A stretch of 64,000 nt of DNA, from positions 13,375,729-13,439,728 of the forward strand of contig CP136068.1 of assembly GCA_032622095.1 (NCBI GenBank), in the 5' to 3' direction. Below the pieces are notes generated by a model, which was not told the DNA's origin, made no database searches, and was given only the letters and a program-made list of their open reading frames with translations. The position numbers and the translations under genes were made by a program. Shown here one piece after another: positions 1-11,407 of the stretch. Every line of letters begins with the position of its first letter. Position 1 is the first letter of the stretch. This DNA is from Siphonodentalium dalli (Eukaryota > Mollusca > Scaphopoda > Gadilida > Siphonodentaliidae).

Positions 1-750
1 TAGAACAGTTGCGAACAAACAAACGGACATACATAAATACAGCACATATACCCTTTAATATATACATATGTACATGTAAATACACAAAATGTTGTCTTTG
101 CGGGTAAAACATCTTGCAGAAAATCAATCACAAACAAAATGATAAACAGCGCATGAAAATCGTGTTGAGAGACATGCCCTTTGTCAGATTGATTTAAACC
201 CACAAAGAGATCAATGGTCCATGAGCGATACTGATTTCTCAATGAATAAATCTTGCACGCTTTCGCGATAATTTATGAAATGTCAATAACCATTATATCG
301 GCTTGTCTTTTTGGTCCGATAGGTAAGAATGTAGTTTGACTGTATGTTCATATCACCAAATCGAGTTAGTCAATTAGTTGGTAACTGAACGACAAAAACG
401 ACCCCTTAAACCCGGTTTGGCTGGATCGCCAAGGTAGGTTTAAACCATGTTACACTCGTAGGTTTAAACCGGAGATGACGAATCCGGCCAATTAGTAATA
501 ATTCAGTTTTATCCGACGTGGGCTAGTATAAATTACCATAGGGACGTGGGTAAATTGTTTGTTGGAGTGACCAACTTCGTATTTTAAACTCTTTTCTTTG
601 CAGCCCCTTTCACGAGACCCAAACTCACCATGCATGTTCAAGAAATTCCATTGCATCCATAGTCTAGGATTGCAATTTTCGCAAGAGTTCCGACTGTTGG
701 AAACTTCCAGCAGGATACCACTACCATTTCAGTACAAAACAATGAAATAA
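1..750. other. Non-coding sequence left of the first MITE
   Basis: AT-rich sequence with no open frame, splice-bounded exon or clear repeat that I can support. If the minus-strand integrin gene continues past base 1, as its missing 3' exons imply, this is intron. Confidence 0.4.
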
Positions 751-1125
751 CCCTTTACCCAACAGAACGGCCCTGTGCCAATGCATTATCTTATAGGTCG
801 CCTCGCATATATAAGAGAATGCATTGGCTTAACACATTAAAAATTATAAAATTGTTAAAGAATGTAAGAAAAAATGGTAAAAAGTGTTAAAAAAAGATTT
901 TTTTTAGGCCAATGCATTCTCTTATATATGCGAGGCGACCTATGGTCGACTCGCATATATAAGAGATTGCATTGGCACAGGGCATAACTGTAACCATCAC
1001 AATGTGGTCAATGAGCCGGTTCCAATGATATCCATATTTGTATGGTTTTATTGAGACAGACCCAAGATATTTTAGGCTGTTGAAGCTTTATTTGGCCGGT
1101 TTTGGCCGGTTTGTTGGGTAAAGGG
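751..1125. mobile_element. piggyBac-like MITE, copy 1
   Basis: The element starts CCCTTTACCCAACA and ends with the exact reverse complement TGTTGGGTAAAGGG, giving 14-bp perfect terminal inverted repeats. The flanks are ATAA on both sides; the second copy at 11994-12365 is flanked by TTAA and CTAA. An ancestral TTAA target with CCC-starting ends is the signature of piggyBac elements. At 375 bp with no open frame it is non-autonomous. The interior holds several inverted modules built from CCAATGCATTCTCTTATA and its complement, capable of long hairpins. The copy at 11994 is in the opposite orientation. The superfamily call rests on termini and target only; no transposase was seen. Confidence 0.7.
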
Positions 1126-1237
1126 ATAAAGGAGGCAAGTTGGCAAATTTTGATAGTGAAAAGTTTTGTCAGAATGGCTGAATCTACAATACAGGTTTTA
1201 ACCACTAATATGCAACCACGTGTTAATATGTGGTAAT

Positions 1238-1605
1238 CAGCCTGTTCTTCCGATAACACGATTATCTGCTTATAATATAACTGATTGTATGTAAGTAATA
1301 TGATTGGAATCGCCTAATATTGAGTAGATAATGTCCTGAAAATGAGAGTGTTTTATTCACACTATCGACCCATAATGATACGATTCTAAGCATATTATGT
1401 GCGGACACTGATGAATAAGCCAACTCGCGATTTTTTGGGTGTACGCTCTTTAGCATGTGTTTTCACTGTGACCAGCGCCATAAAACGAAATAAAGCCATA
1501 TGTCCATCATCGGCTTATTTCATAATCAAATAATCACTATGTACCTGTTTAACATTATAGGTCGAGTATGTGCGCATTTGCACGAAGAAATGTTGGTGGT
1601 AATTG
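1238..1605 (+). repeat. Dispersed repeat, copy 1 of a diverged pair
   Basis: This segment aligns by eye, in the same orientation, with about 14105-14500. Shared blocks include TTATCTGCTTATA, CTGAAAATGAGAG, TTATGTGCGGA, TACGCTCTTTA, CAGCGCCATAA and AATCAAATAATCA, in the same order and with similar spacing. The copies differ by many substitutions and several indels, so this is an old interspersed element. No terminal repeats or coding potential were identified, and the element class is unknown. Confidence 0.6.
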
Positions 1606-2115
1606 TTGAGGGTACAGAGAGACAACCGCCTGATAGTATTACCGAACACTCACATGGCACATGTTAACTTTTACATGACGGGAACTGCGTATGTGCAGCA
1701 TTAAAGACCATGTTCCAGTGCATTCACTCATATATACGAGGCGCGCAAAGAGAATGCATTGAAAGAGGGATTTCGCAAACATTCAGGAAGCTCCAGTCAT
1801 GAACAGGTTAATGGGACAATGCTTGTGTTATTGGTAGAGATAGCCAATTAGGAGCAACGGTAATATGCAAGATAACATTCAAGTATTCTAGTATTGAACA
1901 AAATTATGAAATGACAAAGGGCTCAATTTCTTCACGAGTGTTATTGCGTAGATTTTAATTTATAATGTAATGACGGACAACATTGAAGCACGAGAACCTA
2001 TTGTAATTCAGTTAATTAACTGTGTAATATGTGACCGAAAGTGTATTTTATATCATCCGAGAAGGGCCAATTATTGAGCAGCTATTATATATTGAATGCT
2101 AATATGCAATCTTAC
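1606..2115. other. Presumed intron of the integrin gene
   Basis: No coding segment is supported. A short stretch at about 1713-1765 looks like a degraded fragment of the hairpin module inside the piggyBac-like MITE (ATATATACGAGGCG followed by AGAGAATGCATTG). Confidence 0.35.
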
Positions 2116-2382
2116 CACATTGATGGTGTTTTTTGTTTCGTGACTTGTGGACGTTTCATTCAACGAACGCTTCCTTCGCTGTAGAACAGAACCCAGGGTT
2201 GTTGTCATAGTAACTGCAATACCCGTGTTCGTCTCGTCGTCGCCTGACCGGCCTCTGTCGTCATGGGGACCGTCGAAATCGACATCATGAAACGCACCCC
2301 CGACGTCATTATTGGAGATGACACCGGTATGTTTCATTTGGCATTCCTTTATTACCGAGTTCCGACTTTTTGACAGGGAAAC
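2116..2382 (-). CDS. Probable integrin alpha exon, calf-2 cleavage-site region
   Basis: This 267-bp exon (89 codons, starting and ending in phase 0) lies on the minus strand between a good acceptor (CTCTTTGTAG, AG at 2384-2383) and donor (GTAAG from 2115). The translation begins VSLSKSRNSVIKECQ, passes through an acidic, low-complexity stretch (DVDFDGPHDDRGRSGDDE), then TLGSVLQRRKRSLNETS and ends NTINV. A basic RRKRS furin-type site late in calf-2 is where many integrin alpha chains are cut into heavy and light chains, and a Cys-containing segment normally follows in the next exon. NET is a possible N-glycosylation sequon. The identification rests on position in the gene, strand, splice sites and the basic site, since this part of the family is poorly conserved. 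At least one exon must lie between this one and 11408, because that exon ends two bases into a codon. A short tandem repeat of TTACACAAGG type (about 2396-2434) occupies the intron just upstream of the acceptor. Confidence 0.55.
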
Positions 2383-2436
2383 CTACAAAGAGCACAAAGT
2401 TACACAAGGTTACACAAGGACAAAGTTACACAAGGA

Positions 2437-2809
2437 AAAACTATTCAGCCGGCAGGGCCATGTACGCGCTTTTAAAACTAATACGATATTGTTGTAACAT
2501 GTCAATGGTATATGACTTGATATTTGTCACATGTGCACGTTATCAGTATAAGCAAGTGTATACATATTCAAAATTAAATTTCAGGCAGATTTGAGTATAT
2601 TCATTTTGAAATATCAAGAAAACGTTCACAAAACGTACTGCATACCGTTCATTCGATATGCGATCATATTTTATATCTGTTTGCATATGTTTTATTTCAT
2701 TGTATTTCCGATTCATATCGTAGCTACATGCGAATATGCAACTTTGTTCGCACGCACAACATATACATGTTATGTATGTGCATATAACTTTATCGCCATA
2801 CTTGGATGG
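2437..2809. other. Presumed intron, no feature
   Basis: AT-rich sequence. Plus-strand open frames here lack splice context and recognisable protein composition, and I see no gene. Confidence 0.35.
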
Positions 2810-2945
2810 ACATTAGGCTATAGACCCACGTGCCTTGACGACTGTATTAGCATACTAATATTATATGGGCATATTATCTGGACCCAGATACCTCGACGAC
2901 TGTATCGCCATATTCATTTTGGATGGGTATATTATATAGACCATT
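2810..2945. repeat. Two diverged copies of the 58-bp tandem repeat
   Basis: Two successive units share the pattern of the array at about 7590-8140: a CCTCGACGACTGTAT-type block, then a CATAT-containing block, then GGGTATATTATATAGACC. The spacing is about 60-65 bp. It appears to be a small outlying cluster of the same family, about 4.7 kb away. Confidence 0.5.
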
Positions 2946-4363
2946 AGTTAAATTAGTTGAAATTTTCACTCTGTTCGGTCAGTTTCTTTGAAGTTGAATC
3001 GGGCTCTGTAATAATAGCTTTTATCACATAATTAGCTCCTAAACCCGGCTTCATATATTTTAGTAAGACACACGTGTATTATCGCCACGCGCAGTGACGT
3101 CATAGTTCATCTCAATGATGTCGTTGGCTATGCTGGAACTTTATTATTATGTTAATTAGAATATTATTATTATATTCGATTTATGTTAGGTCATCTCATG
3201 TTGATTGTGAGAAAAACATGGGTGATACTGGTGGTTGAACAATGTTGTCAACATGAAAAGACACATTTAAAATGAAACAATATGTTTTCCTGAATGTGTC
3301 TTTACTTCCGCGTTGGTTGTGATAAGGAAATCAATATTAATTTGTTTAATTCCAGCCGTTTCGAGATCGTTTCTCCTTGCTAAAATGTGATTATGTGATA
3401 AAATGGATCTCATATTCGTCACAAAAGCTCGGTTCGAATCGAATTTACTGCACTTTGTTAATAAATTTCGTATAGAATTGCGACTCAATAGAGATCCTCT
3501 ACATAATAACAAAGTTACAACTTTATCAAAATCCGTCCCTACTTCACATGGGCGACAAAACTCGTTGAAATATCAGTGACCGTCCACAATTGTCCAAAAC
3601 TTCCGTGGACCGATTACCGGAGAGTAGTTTGTATACAATTTCTCTATTAACAATCATTTGGCCGGTTACTTCATGTGTGTTTTTCATCTGACGTGTGTGT
3701 CGGAATAATGATGTGGAGGATTTATGTAAATGTTAGCCCAAACTACATTTCCAAGTAAAGATGGTTTTGTTGTTTATTTTGAGGAATAATACCGCGTCAG
3801 ATGAATTCAGCCCAAATATGTTAACAGTTGTCGTGTAAAACATTCGGCAGTAGGTTAGCGTTATTTAGTATTTGTGGATGTCCGTTAACATGGGGAAAAT
3901 AGAGTACTGCGCTTGAACGAGCATGTGAATTGTCGTTTTTAATGTATAGCAACTTTATAATCAATAACAAAGGCATTCTCTGTCAAATAAGGTCGCTCTA
4001 TTTACGATACCAATTGGGGAACTTTGTAAATTAAATTACGCGTAAACGTATACCTGCTGCAAATAGAAAAGGTGTCGGAATCGGCGTACTCGCCCCAGGG
4101 CTAACTCGCCCCAATCGACGCGTGCCAACTCGGAATAAAAGGCCAACTCGGAATAAAAGATGCATACGGGGTGTTATGTGGCGTTTGGTCCGTTGTTTCT
4201 CAATAAATATTATTGAAATTTGGTGTATATGTCCGGGCTGGGACATGGAATACAACAACGTTTGAATTGTTTTTAAATTTACAAATTTGTTGATTTTATT
4301 AAAAGATTTTTTCGTTCTGAAACACACTATAAAGTGTATATAATATAATAACGAACACGAGAA
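2946..4363. other. Presumed integrin intron, no supported feature
   Basis: No exon could be supported. The minus-strand open frame at 3267-3512, and another open stretch at about 3538-3690 beginning after an AG, do not resemble the expected calf-2 pattern. Position 4080-4170 has a short duplicated block (CCAACTCGGAATAAAAG). Confidence 0.3.
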
Positions 4364-4638
4364 TTTATAAACTGTTAACAAAAGATATCAAATTCAATAC
4401 ATGACAAAGATGACTCAGTGGAGTTTATAAAGTGAACATAAAAACATTGAGGTAAGAATCTTTTTAAGGAATGCAACTTTATTTAATGATAATAAACACA
4501 TAAATTAAAATAACAAACATGAGACATACATGATTTATAAACTGTTAACAAAAGATATCAAACTCAATACATGACAAAGATGACTCAGTGAAGTTTATAA
4601 AGTGAACATAAAAATATTAAGGTAAAAATCTGTTTAAG
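4364..4638 (+). repeat. 105-bp direct duplication
   Basis: 4364-4468 and 4534-4638 are near-identical direct copies offset by 170 bp. Both start TTTATAAACTGTTAACAAAA and continue through a CAATACATGACAAAGATGAC block to GTTTATAAAGTGAACATAAA. Only a few substitutions separate them, indicating a fairly recent local duplication within intron sequence. Confidence 0.8.
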
Positions 4639-4654
4639 CATTACTAAACCGTTT

Positions 4655-6010
4655 AGCACAGTCCACTTCACTCATCCGATCATCACCAAACTTCATATTT
4701 ATCTTGATATTGATCTATCAGATGAGAGCTATCAAATATTTTTTTAATTTTATAGGAAAAGTGGTCGCCAGCGGCCATATTGCATTTACGTTATATGTTA
4801 TCGCGTCATGTCGATATCTAGTATTACTTAGAAATTTCACCTTTCCAGATTCAGAATTGCTCCATTGACTGTAACAGTTGGAATTATTCCCCCCTTCGGA
4901 TAGAGTGTCACTGAAACTTTATTTTGTCAGACTGTCTGTATAGTTACTGATTATATATGGCAATAATCTGTAATAAGATGTAGCACTATTTTATTTTATA
5001 TTTACATGCAGTGCTGTTTTTATACAACAATTCTAATCCCCCCTAGATCATCATGTGATCGACCATACATCGCGCGAGGACCTGGTTGAATTAAGGGGGG
5101 TTTTATGGATAACTTCTGTCCTCAAGCTAGATTATACTTATGACATTTAATGGCATGTTGCTAACGTGGAGGGTTAGATATGCTTGAGACACCACCACTC
5201 TTCAATTCACACCAAGTTATCAGCTGTCATATTCGGATATTAGAACCCATAGCCATGATATATGGTTTATTTTGTGTATACTAGTAATATTGTTATTTTC
5301 AGTACCGTTATATACCAGTACTGTGTATAACAATGCATATAAATTAATCCATGTATACATGTATATTGATTCAACGGATTCAGTGGTTTTGTCCATCAGT
5401 CTATCAAATTTGCGGGGAAAACATGGCCACAAGCAGTACACCCTGTTAAATTTCGAATTTGAATCAATTGGCGCACCCTGCAGCCAGCTTTTATTGGAGA
5501 ACTTTTTCTCATGTGGATAGTTTGGGTCACCGGTAGATGTGAGCCATGTTTTGTTCTCAAGCTGTCCTTGTGAAGACATCACTGCCAGCGGTGATCTTGA
5601 ATTTTACTATTTTTATGGCTAAATAATTTGGTTGATCCTACAGACGACACCCCTTGTCCGATCGTCACCAGATTCCACAATGATCTTCTGGATAACCATG
5701 GTGAGAGTAATCTAATTTTCCCGAATTTCGTTAAAAAACATTACCACAGGCAGCAATTTGGTATCTTACTGTTTGATCCTCTTTTGCGTGACTGAATTGT
5801 TTAGCAACTGTACAGTCATATCCCTCATCTGATAGTCACCACACTTTATATTGATCTTCGGGCTGACAACTAGATGGGAGCTATCGAATGCTTTGAATTT
5901 TTTTGGAAAACATTGTCGCCAGCAGTCATCTTCTATTTTGGTTTTTATATACATGTATATCTCCTCATTCGGATAGCCAGGTACTTCAACTTTCCGCATT
6001 CCTGTCATCA
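4655..6010. repeat. Cluster of diverged interspersed repeat copies
   Basis: Three or four related, degraded segments recur here (about 4655-4800, 5360-5600, 5650-5760 and 5790-5990). They share a TCCGATC(A/G)TCACCA block, a TTGATCTT block, a GGGAGCTATCGAAT-like block and a GGAAAACATTGTCGCCAGC-like block. The chance open frames in this interval share CWRQCFPKKF-like strings for that reason and are not evidence of a gene. The parent element is not identified; the sequence reads like remnants of an old transposable element with frameshifts. Confidence 0.45.
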
Positions 6011-6179
6011 TTTGAAATATAAAAATTTACCTGATACCATGCACCCTTCAAAATTTGTTTCGTCGTATCTATTTTAATGACCCGTATGGTAATATTGATA
6101 CAGATATATTTGTCAAACAACTAAATCAGGAAATATATAATAGTAGCTGGTGGACCCTACTTTGTCCGGGATGTTCCCC

Positions 6180-6560
6180 TCTTATTTTCGGAGAATTGCG
6201 CGATTTAACCTTGAATTGACCATTTTAAAGGTGAACGTCATGTCGGGTCACGATTTGACCCGTCCAAAACACTCCCCGGACAAAAGTCACGACAAAAGTA
6301 CCCGTCGAAATCCGCCCGGCTTTACCCAATTTGACCTTGAATTGACAATTTTGAATGTCAAGATCAGGTCAGGGTCATAATTTGACCCACCCGAAACACT
6401 CCTGGGACAAAAGTAACAGTAGGTATTATATTTCATTGAAATACTTCCGTTTTACCAGATTTGACCTTGAATTGATCTGTTTGAATGTCAAAGTCAGGTC
6501 GGGATCAAGATTTGACCCGTCCAAAATACTCCCTGGAAATAATTTCCCCTAGGTATCAAA
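6180..6560 (+). repeat. Three tandem copies of a unit of about 128 bp
   Basis: The block TTGACCTTGAATTGA recurs at about 6205 (as TTAACC), 6331 and 6461, each time followed by a GTCAGGTCGGG-type stretch, ATTTGACCCGTCC and an ACTCC(C/T)(C/G)GG block. The copies are diverged. The sequence after the third copy (TTCGTCCAATCTGTCCGGCA, then ACAGACAAACAGACAGACAA at 6601) resembles the tail of an interspersed element. Confidence 0.65.
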
Positions 6561-7589
6561 TTTCGTCCAATCTGTCCGGCAGTTTTCCCGGCCATAGCTA
6601 ACAGACAAACAGACAGACAAATGTCCAAAATATATATTAAACTAGCTGATGTACTCGACTTCGTTCGGGCTATTTAGGGAATTTTGTTTTGTGATCGCCT
6701 CCATCTGGACAGTACCCAGTATATACAGCGTCTGGCCAAACTATTGTTCAATTAGTCCAGAAACATGCCTACATCAGCACGTTCGAGAACATGGTCCCAC
6801 GTGAAATTGGACCCGTCCATATTGCTCCCGGGATCGAAGTAGTCCTACACACAAATTTTTAGTCGGATCGGTCAAGGTCCAGAAACATGCCTATGAGCGA
6901 GGTCAAGTTGACACGTTAAATACCAAATCCGAGTCGGATCAGTCGAGCAGTGTTAGAGTCTATAACACATACACACATGCATTCATGCATACACACATAC
7001 ATACAGACAGGTGTTCCAAAATGTATAATCGATAGCTACAACAATTCTATGGTAGATAGTTCACGGCCGACCTGATGCATGCATCTTAGTTTTCTTAGAT
7101 ATGATACCAAGATTCTGATTTACAATATATAAGTATGGATCATACGCTACACGAACTGTGGACACATTAGGGATTTTGGATTGGATTGTTTATTTGCACA
7201 AATTAAATACATAATACAAAAATATAATAATATATCCTGAAAATCTGCACATGAGCGGCATAGCCAATACAGGCCGTCTTCCTGCCGCCCTTTATACACA
7301 ATAGAGAATAAGTAGATGGCGATCATATTGTTGTTAAACTTTTGGGGTTGTGTTTATTTATCCATTTTGTTCGGACAGCTATGATTAAATATATGTCCAT
7401 ACAATTATGTGTCCATTGATTTGTGCCCACACATGGTGAGTACTCCAGGGTTACGGCACATGACGAGGACACGTCTCATAAGCGTAATTACATTATAGAT
7501 AATACCTGTATACCCATTGTTCCAATATTTGGGCCATAAGTCACACAGACTGTGGGCACAGTATAGAGTTACAACGCACGAAAGACCAA
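6561..7589. other. Intron with repeat-like tails, no gene
   Basis: Two stretches end in simple ACAGACAG or ACACATAC tracts (6600-6625 and 6960-7015), as tails of degraded interspersed elements often do. 7165-7190 carries a GATTGGATTGTTTATTTGCAC string that could be the complement of a retroelement 3' end. None of these can be named. A 44-bp splice-bounded stretch at 7506-7549 is discussed among the rejected items. Confidence 0.3.
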
Positions 7590-8140
7590 CGGTGTCTGTA
7601 TTGTCATATGGATGCTGGAGGGAAACGCTATTCAGATTCCCATACATCGGGGTCTTTATTAGCATACTGATGCTGGATGGAAGCGCTATTCAGATCCCCA
7701 TACATCGGGGTCTTTATTAGCACACTGATGCTGGAGGGAAGCGCTATCCAGATCCACATTTATCTGGGTCTTAATTGGCATACTGATGCTGGAGGGTTAA
7801 TCTATTTAGACCCTCACTCATCGATGACATTATTGTAATAATTATGATGGTGGTATATTATCGAGAACCCCGATATCACAATCACTGTATTGGCATATTG
7901 ATGCTGGGGGTATATTATCTAGAACCCCAAATACCTCGATGACTTTATTGGCATATTGATGCTGGGGGTGTATTATCTAGAACCCCAATACCTCGATGAC
8001 CTTATTGACATATTGGTGCTGGAAGTATATTATATAGAACCCAATACTTCGATCACTTTATTGACATATTGATGATGTATACGTGTAGTATCTAGAACCC
8101 CATACCTCGATCATTGTATTGGCATATTGATGCTGTAGTG
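7590..8140 (+). repeat. 58-bp tandem repeat, about nine to ten units
   Basis: Units read roughly TTATTGGCATATTGATGCTGG, then a TATTATCTAGAACCCC or CGCTATTCAGATCCCC block, then a CATACATCGGGGTC or AATACCTCGATGAC block. The recurring GATGCTGG sits about every 58-59 bp. Left-hand units (7590-7780) and right-hand units (7860-8140) are two subfamilies that differ in the central block. It lies in the presumed calf-2 intron, about 200 bp from the start of the 23-bp minisatellite. Confidence 0.8.
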
Positions 8141-8321
8141 GCGCCCAGATGACGACTGTCGTTGGCAGCAGCGGACTTGGTCCTTTATTCCAGATGTTAT
8201 ATCGGTGCGTGAATTTTATTCTACTAGATGGTCGTATGACGACTTCTTCTGGGATTGAGGACCTGAATGAAGATATATTTAAATTTACGCATTAATATCT
8301 CCGGTAAGGTTAGATGAAACT

Positions 8322-11198
8322 CCAAGCCGGCACCATATAGGGCACATCCGCCACAATATATACGTCAAAGCTACCATCATATATACAACAAAGCCGTCAC
8401 CATATAATTATACACCAAAGCCGCCACCATCTATATACCAAACCCGCCACCATAAATACGTCAAAGCTACCATCATATACCCGCCAAAGCCGTCACTATA
8501 TATACGTCAACTCCGCCACCGTATATACGTCAAATCCGCCACCATATATGCGTCAAATCCGCCACCATATATACGTCAAATCCGCCAACATATATACGTC
8601 AAATCCGCCACCATTTATAGGTAAAATCCGCCCCTATTTATAGGTCAAATCACCCACCATATATACGTCAAATCCGCCACCATATATATGTCAAAGCTGC
8701 CACCATATATCGGTCAAAGCCACCGCCATAAAATGTAAAAACTACCACCATCTATCCGTCAAAGCTACCACCATATCTACGTCAAATCCGCCACCATATA
8801 TACGTCAAAGCCGCCACCATAAATACGTCAAAGCCGCCACTATATATATACGTCATATCGCAACCATATATACGTCAAAGCCGCCACCATATATACGTAA
8901 AATCCGCCACCATATATACATAAAAGCCACAACCATTTATGCGTCAAAGCCGCCACCGTATATACGTCAAATCTGCCACCAGTTATAGGTCAAAGCCGTC
9001 ACCATTTATAGTTCAAAGCCCCCACCATATATACGTCAACGCTACCACCATATATATGTCAAAGCCGTCACCATCTATACGTCAAATCCGCCACCATACA
9101 TACGTCAAAGCCGCCACAATCTATACGTCAAATTCGCCACCATATATACGTAAAATCCGCCACTATACACGTCAAATCCGCCACCATATATACATCAAAG
9201 CCGTAATATATACGTCAAAACTACCACCATATAAAGGTCAAAGCCGCCACCATATGCATATATACGTCAAAGCCGCCACATATATACTTCAAAGTCGCCA
9301 CCATATATACGTCAAAGCCGTCACCATATAGACGTCAAACCCAACGCCATAACATTGTCAAATCCTCCACCATATATACATCAAAGCCGACACCATATAG
9401 ACGTCAAAGCCGTCACCATATATACCTCAAAGCAACCGCCATCTATATTTCAAAGCCGCCACCATATACACGTCAAATCCGCCACCATGCATTCGTCAAA
9501 GCTACCACCATATATATATACGCCAAAGCCACCATCATATACACGTCAAATATGCCACCGTATATACGTCAAATCCGCCACCATATCTACGTCAAATCCG
9601 CCACCATATATACGTCAAATCCTCCACCATATATACGTCAAATCCGCCACCGTATATACGTCAAATTCGCCACCATATATGCATAAAATCCGCTACCATT
9701 TATACGTCAAATCCGCTACCATGTATGCGTCAAATCTGCCACCATATATCCGTAAAATCCGCCACCATATGTACGTCAAATCGGCCACCATATATACGTC
9801 AAATCCTCCACCATATATACATCAAAGCCGCCAATATACACGTCAAATCCGCCACCGTATATACGTCAAGTCCACCACCAAATATACATCAAATCCGCCA
9901 CCATATATACGCAAATCCGTCACGATATACACGTCAAACAGCCACCATATCTACGTCAAACCCGCCACCATTTATACATAAAATCTTCAACCATATATAC
10001 GTCAAACCGCCATATATACGTCAAATCCGCCACCATATATACGTCAAATCCCCCACAATATATACGTCAAAGCTACCACCATATATACGTCAAAGCCGTC
10101 ACCGTATATACGTCAAAGCCGTAACTATATATACGTTAAAGCCGCCTCCAAATGAACACCAAATCCGTCGCCATATATACTTGCACGACAAAGCCGTGCC
10201 ACGATATGTGTACCAAAGCCGTCACCATATAGACGTCAAACCCAACGCCATAACAATGTCAAATCCGCCACCATATATACCTCAAAGCCGTAACCATACA
10301 CACATCAAAGCCGTCACCATATAGACGTCAAAGCCGTCACCATATACACGTCAAAGCCACCGCCATCTATACTTCAAAGCCGCCACCATATACACGTCAA
10401 ATCCGCCACCATGCATTTGTCAAAGCTACTACCATACATATATATGTCAAAGCCACAATCATATACACGTCAAATCTGCCACCGTATATACGTCAATTCC
10501 GCCACCATATATACGTCAAATCCGCCACCATATCTACGTCAAATCCGCCACCATATATACGTCAAACCCGCAACCGTATATACGTCAAATTCGCCACCAT
10601 ATATGCATCAAATCCGCTACCATTTATACGTCAAATTAGCCACCATTTATGCGTCAAATCCGCTACCATATATCCGTCAAATCCGCCACCATATGTACGT
10701 CAAATACGCCACCATATATACGTCAACTCCGCCACCATATATACGTCAATGCCGCTAATATACAGGTCAAATCCGCCACCGTATATACGTCAAACCAGCC
10801 ACCAAATATACATAAAATCCGCCACCATATATACGTCAAATCCGCCACCATATACACGTCAAACCGGTACCATATCTACGTCAAATCCGCCACCATTTAT
10901 ACATCAAATCCGCCATCATATATTCGTCAAACTGCCATATATACGTCAAATCCGCCATCATATATACGTCAAATCCGCCACCATATATACGTAAATACGC
11001 CACCATATATACGTCAAAGCTACCACCATATATACGTCAAAGCTGTCACCGTATATACGTCATAGCCGTAACCATATATACGTCAAAGTCGCCTCCAAAT
11101 GAACACAAATGCCGTCTCCGTATAATACTTGCACGACAAAGCCGCGCCACGATATGTACACCTAAGCCGCCACCATTTAGACGTCAAATCCGCGTCAC
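8322..11198 (+). repeat. 23-bp minisatellite array, about 125 units
   Basis: The consensus core is CCGCCACCATATATACGTCA followed by AAT or AAG. Most units are 23 bp, with scattered 1-2 bp indels. Higher-order structure is visible: an unusual block at about 9330-9520 recurs at about 10220-10410, and a variant containing CTTGCACGACAAAGCCG occurs near 10180 and again near 11135, giving a larger period of roughly 0.9 kb. Three units (69 bp) restore frame, so plus-strand open frames with 23-residue repeats (IYTSNPPPYIRQIRHH) arise automatically. I regard these as non-coding. The array ends about 200 bp beyond the donor of the integrin exon at 11408. Confidence 0.92.
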
Positions 11199-11407
11199 AT
11201 ACCAAAGACGAAATCTATTTCACTCCAATGGATAAGACTCCTCTGCATTTGTATGATCTGTCGTCTGTTTATTTTGCATGAACACCCATCCAGATGAATA
11301 AACAGATCAATCCAATTGTTTCTAACTGAGTGTGGTAATCTATTTGATATAGAAATGGTTATAGAAATCATAGAATAATTTAGTATAGACAGTTGTTTTT
11401 CACTAAC

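Noticed and set aside
1262-1456. Small frame as a gene or integrin exon
   Set aside because: It lies within a dispersed repeat and shows no recognisable protein motif.
3267-3690. Minus-strand open stretches considered as the missing calf-2 exon
   Set aside because: They lack the expected N-x-GP and W-P motifs, are separated by stops, and have no convincing donor.
5220-6077. Open frames at 5220-5582 and 5766-6011 as genes
   Set aside because: They share CWRQCFPKKF-like strings because the underlying DNA is a degraded interspersed repeat. No start, splice or family support.
7506-7549. Possible 44-bp integrin micro-exon (LCDLWPKYWNNGYT) with CCACAG acceptor and GTATTA donor, phase-compatible with the exon ending at 11408
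   Set aside because: A WP followed by NG recalls the calf-2 pattern, but about 50 expected residues would be missing between the two, the following exon was not found, and such a short match can occur by chance. cDNA would decide.
8939-11065. Plus-strand open frames with IYTSNPPPYIRQIRHH-type repeats
   Set aside because: Three 23-bp units equal 69 bp, so 23-residue repeats arise automatically. The same array is open in overlapping, mutually shifted frames and is broken by unit indels.
8322-11198. CRISPR array, because of short regular repeats
   Set aside because: Units are contiguous with no unique spacers, and the surrounding sequence is clearly eukaryotic with spliced exons.
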